From contig NZ_LRUF01000026.1 of the NCBI RefSeq assembly GCF_001550155.1, forward strand, positions 1 to 64,000: 64,000 nucleotides of DNA, given 5' to 3'. Under the pieces are notes generated by a model, which was given only the letters and a program-made list of their open reading frames with translations, was not told the origin of the DNA and did no database searches. This DNA is from Pseudoalteromonas arabiensis (GTDB lineage: Bacteria; Pseudomonadota; Gammaproteobacteria; Enterobacterales; Alteromonadaceae). Each line of letters opens with the position of its first letter. Position 1 is the first letter of the stretch. The position numbers and the translations under genes were made by a program. Positions 53,073 through 61,042 of the stretch are shown here, one piece after another.

Positions 53073-54425
53073 TTAATTGAGTTTTATGAGTTCTGAACCT
53101 AGTACTGCGTATTTTATGGTTTGTCCTTGGTAAAGTAAGAATGCCGCTGAGGCGTGCAATTTAGGTTGTGAATCAAATGCGCCTTGGCACCGGTAAACTG
53201 GCCAGTGTGAACGGTTATCTAGTTTCGCGAAATCCCCTGAAAAGCAGCTATAACCTTGCTTTAATAGCTCTTTATAATGCCTCTTATTAAGCTTAATTGG
53301 TTCTGTTAAAGAAAAACCTTTACCTGGGTTATAAACGAGCTTGTTGGCATCTATTTGAGTGTAGCCACGGCGAATGCTACTTATATCTCCCAGCTCTTTG
53401 ATACGTGGTGCATTGCCTTTGTTATTAATGGCTATATCTATTTTGTAATCACCGTAATGGCTCTGTACATTCACATCATCAATAAGTAGATCGACCCAGT
53501 TATTACTAGCATTAAAAGGAATTGCATTGTATTGGTTAATGCTGGCTGCTTTCCACGTGCCATTTTGTAGTGTATCGATTATCTCTTTATAAAGTACACG
53601 ATTTACTTTTCGCGCAACTTGGCGATGAGGGTCGTTCGGATAAGCACCTGATTCAATTAATATAGTGCGAATACCCATTTCGGAAAATGTATCACCAAAG
53701 CTTCGATACGAGTAACTGTCGTTATACTTTGCTAGGTGCCCTGGGATCATTGTCTCAATTGTTTTAGCTAAGTGAGCGATAAGCTGCATGGCTTCGCCAC
53801 GGCTAGTATTAATCTCTCTTGCATCATTATAGGCAGGGGCGAGTACAGAAATAGTAGCTTGATTCCCTTTTTTTCCTGCACCGTAATACGCGTTCTGATC
53901 ATGCAAGTTAAAGCCAAAGTCAGGTTTAAACTCCTTAGCGGCACGCATGAGTGTTTGCCCCTCTGGGGTCCTCAATGCTTTTGCATCACGGTTTAGATCA
54001 ATACCTTGTGCATTGTGACGCGTTTGAGCTTTGGCACCGTCAGGATTAATCATGGGAATAATCCTGAGCGTTAGTTTGTCTTGCCAGCTTTGTAGCCAGT
54101 TAGCGTTTTCGGGCAAAGTTATAAAATCAAGAAAATCCATAAGTGCAGCGGTTGCCGTGTTTTCATCACCATGCATTTGACTCCACATCATCACTTTTGT
54201 GGTGCCAGAGCCTATATCAAGAGCGTAAATGGGTTGACTGTGGTACGATCTACCGAGTTGCTGTAGTGTAATTGCAGGATGCTTGGCTATGCGGTTTAAA
54301 ACAGGTTTTATATCTGTGAGATTAATCGCTGCTTTATCAAAACCATCAACCTCGTTATTTTCAATTTCAGTGGCAATTATTGGTGTACTGATTAGCAAAG
54401 TCATGGCAAGTATACAGCCCCGCAT
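53073..54425 (-). CDS. Secreted M14-family zinc carboxypeptidase
   Basis: 450 residues with an N-terminal signal sequence (about 19 residues). The zinc ligands His85 and Glu88 are in QMHGDENTATAAL; the third His is in FNLHDQNAYYG. MINPDGAKAQTRHNAQGIDL and LNRDAKALRT form the substrate pocket, and the catalytic Glu region is ILIESGAYPND. The C-terminal 130 residues are a beta-rich extension not seen in minimal M14 enzymes. It likely trims peptides outside the inner membrane. It is a single gene. Confidence 0.9.
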   Translation of the reverse strand: MRGCILAMTLLISTPIIATEIENNEVDGFDKAAINLTDIKPVLNRIAKHPAITLQQLGRSYHSQPIYALDIGSGTTKVMMWSQMHGDENTATAALMDFLDFITLPENANWLQSWQDKLTLRIIPMINPDGAKAQTRHNAQGIDLNRDAKALRTPEGQTLMRAAKEFKPDFGFNLHDQNAYYGAGKKGNQATISVLAPAYNDAREINTSRGEAMQLIAHLAKTIETMIPGHLAKYNDSYSYRSFGDTFSEMGIRTILIESGAYPNDPHRQVARKVNRVLYKEIIDTLQNGTWKAASINQYNAIPFNASNNWVDLLIDDVNVQSHYGDYKIDIAINNKGNAPRIKELGDISSIRRGYTQIDANKLVYNPGKGFSLTEPIKLNKRHYKELLKQGYSCFSGDFAKLDNRSHWPVYRCQGAFDSQPKLHASAAFLLYQGQTIKYAVLGSELIKLN

Positions 54426-54837
54426 AAGATATCCTTTATTCCTTTTTTTTTTAATGCTAAGAATATTATATTTACATTCGTTTGGCTAACTTTTGTTCAC
54501 TATTCAAGCTTAAGATAATACTAATTTTGTATACTCTTAAATCAATTTTTTATACTGTTTTCTTTTTGTTTACTTATTTTTGTAATATAAAATCCCCTAA
54601 TTTTTTAGGTGGTTATCTAAGTTAGCGTTGGGTGTTTACATTTTTTTATAGCTTAATTAAATACTGGTTAACTGAGCACTGTTAATTTTTTCTTGTATGA
54701 TAAGTTGACTTTGTTATACTCCACATCGAAATTTCAGTAATTACTGAAACTTTATTGATGAAGATCATGTTACCGCATTAAAAAATAGGGTAGAGCAACT
54801 ACCTTAAATGTGGTGAAAGTTTTAAAAGGCGTGAGTT
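54426..54837 (+). promoter_or_regulatory. cyo-region promoter with an 18-bp palindromic operator
   Basis: About 410 AT-rich bases without an ORF. A promoter with -35 TTGTAT (54693-54698) and -10 TATACT (54715-54720) spaced by 16 bases is visible. A perfect palindrome TTTCAGTAATTACTGAAA at 54732-54749 straddles the expected start site, a repressor-like position. Confidence 0.6.
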
Positions 54838-55257
54838 TTGCGAGCAATTAATCAGTCACAAGGTGTCAAACAGTCTAGTTTAGCTAGATTGCAATTGGCT
54901 GCGCGTGCGTTTTTTGCTGGTAAAGAACTAATGTCAGTTTTAGCCTTATTGCTGATTAATTCAGCCATGCTAATCAACGGTACATTAGAAGATGCTCACG
55001 GGCTAAGAAGTTTATTAAGCGAAGGTGCTTTATACGAAACACCATTACTTAATGTGTTGAGTTTTTTAGCTTACCCAGTGGTGTCTTGCCAATTACTTAT
55101 TGGTTTATGCTGGTTGGTCTTCCATTTCTTCCCTGCGCGTCGTGCAGGTGTCATTTTACGTAAAGCGGCCTTCGCAGCGCGTGAAACGATAAAGTCTTTA
55201 GTAGTACACAGCGCTCATGGCTGTCGTGCTCCTCCTCGTGTAAATGGTTGTCTGTAA
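54838..55257 (+). CDS. Unknown small membrane protein upstream of the quinol oxidase genes
   Basis: 139 residues from a TTG behind AAAAGGCG. Two hydrophobic helices, at about 32-47 (MSVLALLLINSAMLIN) and 70-93 (VLSFLAYPVVSCQLLIGLCW), separate a basic N-terminus from a basic C-terminus ending HGCRAPPRVNGCL. I do not recognise a family. It is the first gene after the cyo promoter and is followed by a 237-base gap, so it may be part of that transcript. It could be an accessory or assembly factor, which is only positional. Confidence 0.5.
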   Translation: MRAINQSQGVKQSSLARLQLAARAFFAGKELMSVLALLLINSAMLINGTLEDAHGLRSLLSEGALYETPLLNVLSFLAYPVVSCQLLIGLCWLVFHFFPARRAGVILRKAAFAARETIKSLVVHSAHGCRAPPRVNGCL

Positions 55258-55494
55258 ATAAGCTTTGTTGCTTAAGTTCAGCCATTTTAGTCATTTGCTA
55301 AGTTGTCTTTACTAAGCACCAAGTGGGCCTTCTGCGTCCAAATTTCAGTCAGCTAACCTAATTATTCCCACATTTTAGCGTGCCGATTTTCTGTGCTCGT
55401 TACTTGGCTGGGGATGTCTGTGGCCGTTTTTTGCTACAGAAAAGCGTCGTGTACTTATCGGCAAGTGTTAACTTTTAGGTTGTAGGATATTCCT

Positions 55495-56409
55495 TTGTCA
55501 ATTCGTAACCTTTGTAATATTGCTCTAGCGTCTTTAGTGCTGGCTTTGTCTGGCTGTAAAGGCGGGGTACTTGATCCAAAAGGTCAAATTGGGGCTGACG
55601 AAAAGTATTTAATTATCGTAGCGACGGTATTAATGCTGATTGTTGTAATCCCAGTTATTGCCATGACAATTTATTTTGCATGGAAATACCGTGATGGACG
55701 AGACCAAGAAATTTATGCTCCTAAGTGGGCTCACTCAAACAAGATTGAAGCGGTTGTATGGACCATTCCGATTATTATCGTGGTTATTTTAGGGGTGATC
55801 ACTTGGCAATCAACGCAAGAGCTTGACCCTTATAAACCACTTGAAGGGAAGGGTGAGCACCTTACTGTAGAAGTGGTGTCTTTAAACTGGAAATGGTTAT
55901 TTATTTACCCAGAGCAAGGCATAGCAACAGTGAATGAGTTGGTTTTTCCGGCTAACGTGCCTGTTCAATACAAGATCACCTCAGAAAGCACCATGAATTC
56001 GTTTTTCATACCTCAGCTTGGTAGCCAAATTTACTCAATGGCAGGCATGGAAACCAAACTTCACTTGATAGCTGATGAACCAGGAACTTTTAAAGGTTTC
56101 TCTGCAAATTACAGTGGTGCTGGTTTCACGGGTATGAAGTTTAATGCCATTGCTACCCCAACCCAAGCTGATTTCGATGCATGGGTAAATAAGGTTAAAA
56201 ATACAGGCTCTGCGCTTACTAAACAGACCTATGTTGAACTTGCTAAGCCAAGTGAGTACGACCCAGTTAAATACTACGCCAGTGTTGATAAAGATATGTT
56301 CCATTCAATCGTAATGAAATATATGCAAGCGCATGGCTCACACGGTGCAATGCAACACGCAATGCCAGAGCACTCAGCTCATAAAGGGCATAGCGAGGAC
56401 GAGGAATAA
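55495..56409 (+). CDS. cyoA: Cytochrome bo-type quinol oxidase subunit II
   Basis: 304 residues. The lipobox LSGC gives a lipidated Cys21. Two helices (about 40-62 and 87-107) anchor a periplasmic cupredoxin domain: LNWKWLFIYPEQGIATVNEL and SFFIPQLGSQIYSMAGMETK. The CuA cysteines are absent (YSGAGFTGMKF has none), which marks a quinol rather than cytochrome c oxidase. The His-rich acidic C-terminus is unusual. The start is a TTG with AGGA before it. Confidence 0.94.
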   Translation: MSIRNLCNIALASLVLALSGCKGGVLDPKGQIGADEKYLIIVATVLMLIVVIPVIAMTIYFAWKYRDGRDQEIYAPKWAHSNKIEAVVWTIPIIIVVILGVITWQSTQELDPYKPLEGKGEHLTVEVVSLNWKWLFIYPEQGIATVNELVFPANVPVQYKITSESTMNSFFIPQLGSQIYSMAGMETKLHLIADEPGTFKGFSANYSGAGFTGMKFNAIATPTQADFDAWVNKVKNTGSALTKQTYVELAKPSEYDPVKYYASVDKDMFHSIVMKYMQAHGSHGAMQHAMPEHSAHKGHSEDEE

Positions 56410-56411
56410 TC

Positions 56412-58400
56412 ATGTCGTTGTTAGGTAAATTAACATTAGACGCAATCCCGTTTCATGAACCAATTATCATGGTTACCATGACGGTGGTCGCTGTCTTAGG
56501 CTTGCTAGTGGCAGGCTTAGTAACAAAATATAAAAAATGGGGCGTGCTTTGGCACGACTGGATCACCTCAATTGATCACAAGCGCTTAGGTGTGATGTAC
56601 ATCATTCTTGCGCTTATCATGCTTTTTCGTGGTTTCGCGGATGCCATTATGATGCGTCTACAATTAGCAATGGCTACTGGCGGTGCAAGTGGTTACTTAC
56701 CACCTGAACATTACGACCAAATTTTTACGGCGCACGGGGTGATTATGATCATCTTTATGGCGATGCCGTTCATGATTGGTTTAATGAACATCATTTTACC
56801 GCTGCAAATTGGTGCCCGTGATGTTGCATTCCCATTCTTGAATAATCTAAGTTTTTGGTTAACTGCTGGTGGTGCGATACTCATTAATATTTCACTGTTT
56901 TTCGGTGAATTTGCTAAAACGGGTTGGGTTGCTTATCCGCCATTATCTGAGCTGTCGTTTAGTCCGGGTGTGGGGGTCGATTATTATATCTGGGCCTTGC
57001 AAATATCCGGTTTGGGTACTTTGTTAACGTCAGTTAACTTCTTAGCGACTGTATTCAAAATGCGTGCTCCTGGCATGACATTAATGAAAATGCCTATTTT
57101 TACGTGGGCTTGTACGTGGGCAAATATCTTAATTGCAGCATCGTTCCCAATTTTAACGGCTGTACTGGCAATGCTAACGCTTGATCGTTATCTTGATTTC
57201 CACTTCTTCACGAATGAATTAGGTGGTAATGCGATGATGTACATCAACTTATTCTGGGCATGGGGTCACCCTGAAGTTTACATTCTGATCTTACCTGCGT
57301 TTGGTATTTTCTCAGAAGTTATCTCAACGTTTGCTGGTAAACGCCTGTTTGGTTATAAGTCGATGGTTTACGCAAGCGGTGCGATTTCTATTTTAGGGTT
57401 CATCGTTTGGCTTCACCACTTCTTTACTATGGGCTCAAGCGCTAATGTGAATGCCTTCTTTGGTGTGATGACCATGGTCATTGCAGTACCGACGGGTGTG
57501 AAACTCTTCAACTGGTTATTCACTATGTATCGTGGTCGTTTACGTATTACGGTGCCAGTTCTTTGGACTTTAGGTTTCATGGTGACTTTCACTATCGGCG
57601 GTATGACCGGTGTGTTACTTGCCATTCCTGGTGCTGACTACGTATTACACAATAGCTTATTCTTAATCGCTCACTTCCATAACACCATTATTGGTGGCGC
57701 AGTGTTTGGCTATTTAGCTGGTTTTGCATTTTGGTTCCCTAAAGCAATGGGCTTCAAACTTGATGAAAGCTGGGGCAGAAGATCTTTCTGGTGTTGGTTA
57801 ATTGGTTTCTTCGTGGCATTTATGCCGTTATACGTGCTTGGTTTCTTAGGTATGACACGTCGCTTAAACCACACAAACAACCCTGATTGGAACATTTGGT
57901 TATACATTGCAGCTGGTGGTGCGGTGATCATTATGTTCGGTATCTTGTTCCAAGTAGTGCAACTGGTAGTGAGCTTCAAAAACCGCGAGCAACTCGATGA
58001 TACAACGGGCGATCCGTGGAACGGTCATACCCTAGAGTGGGCATCTGCATCACCTCCGCAGTACTACAACTTTGCAAAAATCCCCCATGTTGATGACATT
58101 GATGCATGGACTGACATGAAAGAAAAAGGCCTAGCTTACAAGCAAGAAGCCTCTTATAGCCCAATTCACATGCCAAAAAATACATCGGCAGGTGTATTAA
58201 TGAGCGCAGCTTTAACAACTTCCTGTTTTGCCATGATTTGGCATATTTGGTGGCTTGCAGCCTTTGGTTTACTGGGCGCTATCGCGGTATTTATCAAACG
58301 TTGTTATACGGCGGATGTTGATTACTACGTGCAACCAGATGAAATTGTTGAACTTGAAACGGCGCACAATACCGCCGCGACTAAAGGGGTGAATGCATGA
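56412..58400 (+). CDS. cyoB: Cytochrome bo-type quinol oxidase subunit I
   Basis: The catalytic subunit (662 aa, about fifteen helices) with the haem b/haem o-CuB centre. FTAHGVIMIIFMAMPFMIGL has the low-spin haem His, AWGHPEVYILILPAFGI the CuB His-Tyr pair, WLHHFFTMGS the other CuB ligands, and FLIAHFHNTIIGGAVFGY the high-spin haem His. It reduces O2 to water and pumps protons. It lies 2 bases after cyoA and overlaps cyoC. Confidence 0.97.
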   Translation: MSLLGKLTLDAIPFHEPIIMVTMTVVAVLGLLVAGLVTKYKKWGVLWHDWITSIDHKRLGVMYIILALIMLFRGFADAIMMRLQLAMATGGASGYLPPEHYDQIFTAHGVIMIIFMAMPFMIGLMNIILPLQIGARDVAFPFLNNLSFWLTAGGAILINISLFFGEFAKTGWVAYPPLSELSFSPGVGVDYYIWALQISGLGTLLTSVNFLATVFKMRAPGMTLMKMPIFTWACTWANILIAASFPILTAVLAMLTLDRYLDFHFFTNELGGNAMMYINLFWAWGHPEVYILILPAFGIFSEVISTFAGKRLFGYKSMVYASGAISILGFIVWLHHFFTMGSSANVNAFFGVMTMVIAVPTGVKLFNWLFTMYRGRLRITVPVLWTLGFMVTFTIGGMTGVLLAIPGADYVLHNSLFLIAHFHNTIIGGAVFGYLAGFAFWFPKAMGFKLDESWGRRSFWCWLIGFFVAFMPLYVLGFLGMTRRLNHTNNPDWNIWLYIAAGGAVIIMFGILFQVVQLVVSFKNREQLDDTTGDPWNGHTLEWASASPPQYYNFAKIPHVDDIDAWTDMKEKGLAYKQEASYSPIHMPKNTSAGVLMSAALTTSCFAMIWHIWWLAAFGLLGAIAVFIKRCYTADVDYYVQPDEIVELETAHNTAATKGVNA

Positions 58401-59032
58401 GTTCTATCACTGCTGATTTAAACACCTTAGATAATACTCATGATCATGTTGATGCACATGACCATGAGCATCACGATACGGGTGGCAACACGGTTTTCGG
58501 TTTTTGGTTGTACTTAATGACCGACTGCTTATTGTTTGCTTCTTTCTTTGCAACCTATGCCGTACTGTTTATGAACACAGCCGGTGGCGTGTCTGGCAAA
58601 GATATTTTTGAACTTGATTTTGTTGCGGTTGAAACCGCGGCACTCCTACTTAGTAGTATTACCTTTGGTTTTGCGATGATCTCTGCGCATTCGCAGAAGA
58701 AGGCCGCTACGTTAACTTGGTTGCTGGTTACCTTTGCCTTTGGTGCCGTGTTTATTGGTATGGAAGTATATGAATTCCATCACCTAATTGCGCATGGTAA
58801 TGGCCCACAACAAAGTGCCTTTTTAACCTCGTTTTTCTCTTTAGTGGGCTTACACGGTCTGCATGTGACGGCAGGTTTGATTTGGATGACAATCATGATG
58901 ATCGAAGTTTTACGTCGTGGTTTAAACCCGCAAACAGTGACACGCCTAAGTTGTTTAAGCTTATTCTGGCATTTCTTAGATGTGGTGTGGATCTGTGTAT
59001 TTACCGTTGTTTATTTAATGGGAGCAATGTAA
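58397..59032 (+). CDS. cyoC: Cytochrome bo-type quinol oxidase subunit III
   Basis: 211 residues, five helices. It has an unusual His/Asp-rich N-terminus (THDHVDAHDHEHHDTGGNT). Core motifs: FGFWLYLMTDCLLFASFF, METYEF-like MEVYEFHHL and GLHGLHVTAGLIWM. Its ATG overlaps the cyoB stop. Confidence 0.95.
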   Translation: MSSITADLNTLDNTHDHVDAHDHEHHDTGGNTVFGFWLYLMTDCLLFASFFATYAVLFMNTAGGVSGKDIFELDFVAVETAALLLSSITFGFAMISAHSQKKAATLTWLLVTFAFGAVFIGMEVYEFHHLIAHGNGPQQSAFLTSFFSLVGLHGLHVTAGLIWMTIMMIEVLRRGLNPQTVTRLSCLSLFWHFLDVVWICVFTVVYLMGAM

Positions 59033-59391
59033 TGAGTCACAGTGAATCACATGTCATTAATAATCTAGAAGTACACGCACATAACGCGCAATCACATAGC
59101 AGTATCAAAGACTATTTAGTTGGCTTTCTACTGTCAGTGGTTTTAACGGCTATTCCATTTTGGGCTGTAATTAGTGGGTCGCTTTCAAAACCAGCCACCG
59201 TATGGTGCATTGTAACGATGGCTGTTGTGCAAATTTGGGTGCATTTAAAGTACTTCTTGCATTTAAGTTTTAAAACTGAAGACGGCAAGGCCAGCTCATT
59301 GTCATTTATCTTCAGCGCTATCATTATCGTAATGGTGGTTGGTTTGTCGGTGTGGATCATCTACGAATCGAACGCCATGATGATGTACTAA
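59032..59391 (+). CDS. cyoD: Cytochrome bo-type quinol oxidase subunit IV
   Basis: 119 residues, three helices: DYLVGFLLSVVLTAIPFWAV, IVTMAVVQIWVHLKYFLHLS and IIIVMVVGLSVWIIY. The ATG at 59032 overlaps the cyoC stop by one base and is the proper start. An open frame going back to 58882 only covers the end of cyoC. A His-rich N-terminus again. Confidence 0.93.
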   Translation: MSHSESHVINNLEVHAHNAQSHSSIKDYLVGFLLSVVLTAIPFWAVISGSLSKPATVWCIVTMAVVQIWVHLKYFLHLSFKTEDGKASSLSFIFSAIIIVMVVGLSVWIIYESNAMMMY

Positions 59392-59533
59392 TAACAATTA
59401 CTTTGTAATTGATTAAAGAGTTTACGAAAGGAGCTGGTTAGTTTGAGGTTGTGTCTCCAGTTCTTACAGTCTGTTACTAGCTAGTTTCTTTCGTAATTTT
59501 GCGTTTGTGCGAAATATTAGAGGAGTCGAGGAA

Positions 59534-60418
59534 GTGTTTCGACGTTATTTAAATGTCACTAAACCTGGCATTATCATGGGCAACTTAATCTCCGTCGCGG
59601 GAGGATTCTTGCTAGCCTCTCGTGGTGATGTTGACCCATGGTTAATGATCGCGACCTTGCTAGGGTTATCTTTAGTCGTAGCATCTGGATGCGCAATCAA
59701 TAATGTCATTGATCGTGATATTGATGTTGCTATGGCGCGCACTCGCAAACGCGTCACAGTCACTGGCGAAATGTCAGCAAAGGCGGCTATGACACATGGC
59801 ATCGTGCTTGGTGTTTTTGGTTTCACATTATTAGCAGTGTATACCAACGTAGTGGCACTCTTATTTGCTACGTTTGGTTACGTCATTTATGTTGGTGTAT
59901 ACAGCTTATATATGAAACGTCGTTCTGTGTACGGCACCTTTGTAGGGAGTTTATCGGGCGCAGTTCCACCTGTGGTGGGCTATTGTGCGGTAACTGGGCA
60001 GTTTGATGCTGGTGCTGTGATTTTATTGGTAATGTTCAGTTTATGGCAAATGCCTCATTCATATGCAATTGCAATCTTTCGTTATAACGACTACCAAGCG
60101 GCCAGAATTCCTGTGCTACCTGTAGCGCAAGGGATTGAGAAGGCAAAGCATCACATTGTTTTATATATCGCCGTGTATGCGTTGGTTGTGATGTTATTAA
60201 CCATTAGTGGTTATACAGGTTTAGCTTTTATGGCTGTGGCTTGTACAACGAGTTTTTGGTGGTTGCTAATGGCGCTCCGTGGCTATCGTCGCAATATTGA
60301 TGTAAGCGGCTGGGCGCGCCAAGTGTTTGCTTTTTCAATTGTAAACATCACGGTTTTGAGTATAGCGATGGCTTTAGATTACCATTCGGTAGCTCCACAG
60401 CTACTTGTTTTAACTTAG
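59534..60418 (+). CDS. cyoE: Protohaem IX farnesyltransferase (haem O synthase)
   Basis: Makes haem O for the oxidase by farnesylating haem B. A UbiA-family membrane protein with about nine helices (294 aa). The prenyl-substrate motifs are NNVIDRDIDVAMARTRKR and YNDYQAARIPVLPVAQG. GTG at 59534 with AGGAGTCGAGG upstream is chosen over an earlier frame opening because it gives MFRRYLNVTKPG, the usual N-terminus. It is 142 bases after cyoD and ends at a strong terminator. Confidence 0.95.
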   Translation: MFRRYLNVTKPGIIMGNLISVAGGFLLASRGDVDPWLMIATLLGLSLVVASGCAINNVIDRDIDVAMARTRKRVTVTGEMSAKAAMTHGIVLGVFGFTLLAVYTNVVALLFATFGYVIYVGVYSLYMKRRSVYGTFVGSLSGAVPPVVGYCAVTGQFDAGAVILLVMFSLWQMPHSYAIAIFRYNDYQAARIPVLPVAQGIEKAKHHIVLYIAVYALVVMLLTISGYTGLAFMAVACTTSFWWLLMALRGYRRNIDVSGWARQVFAFSIVNITVLSIAMALDYHSVAPQLLVLT

Positions 60419-60454
60419 AAAAAAGTTGCTAACATATCCCAATGTTACAGTAGC

Positions 60455-60489
60455 AAAGGCCCGGTTCTTTTCTCCACCGGGCCTTTTTT
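60455..60489 (+). terminator. Terminator of the cyo operon
   Basis: AAAGGCCCGG / CCGGGCCTTTTTT stem 37 bases after cyoE. Confidence 0.92.
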
Positions 60490-61042
60490 CGTTATTGTAA
60501 CCCTAATAATTGATTAACTTCAGCATACTGAGCTTCCCCACCAACCTTAAGCTTTTTATAGCAATGCGTATTTTTTCAGGTTTATTTTGACTCAGCTTTC
60601 AACTGTGTATCGGCCGTCTTTTTGACACACTTGTAAGTATAACTAATCACCTAGGTAATTACCTAATTATATGATAAATCAATTAGCAGTAACGAATTGG
60701 ACGAAAAGAGGGAGGTGCTTTTTATAGCATATAACTTATAGCATATAACAAAACCTGTAAAAATGCTTTGAGGCTACAGGTTGTTATACCTTATTAAAGA
60801 TACGAGCTGTAGGCGATCTAATTGATAAAACAGAACTCTGCGGTGATATTCGGTGAATTACGTAAAGCAGCTTAATTTAGCAAGTGGTGCACTTCGAACT
60901 TGAATTCGCGTATAGTAAATAATTTAGAACAAAAATATGGAAGCAGATTATAAATGAAATATGTTAATTAATTGCTTTTACTGATTCCAATGAGTTATTT
61001 TTTATGGATAATGTATAAAAAATAACACATAGAAATAATAAC
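60490..61042. other. Intergenic region before the SpvB/Rhs-type gene
   Basis: About 550 bases with no supported gene. It contains a palindrome AGGTAATTACCT (60654-60665), a direct repeat TATAGCATATAAC present twice near 60724-60749, and a 14-bp near-perfect inverted repeat at 60744-60788 (TATAACA..ACCTGTA / TACAGGTTGTTATA). These could be a repeat-derived element or regulatory folds. No transposase is present. Confidence 0.5.

Noticed and set aside
58882..59031. 50-codon upstream extension of cyoD
   Set aside because: It reads the end of cyoC in another frame; the ATG at 59032 overlaps the cyoC stop as expected.
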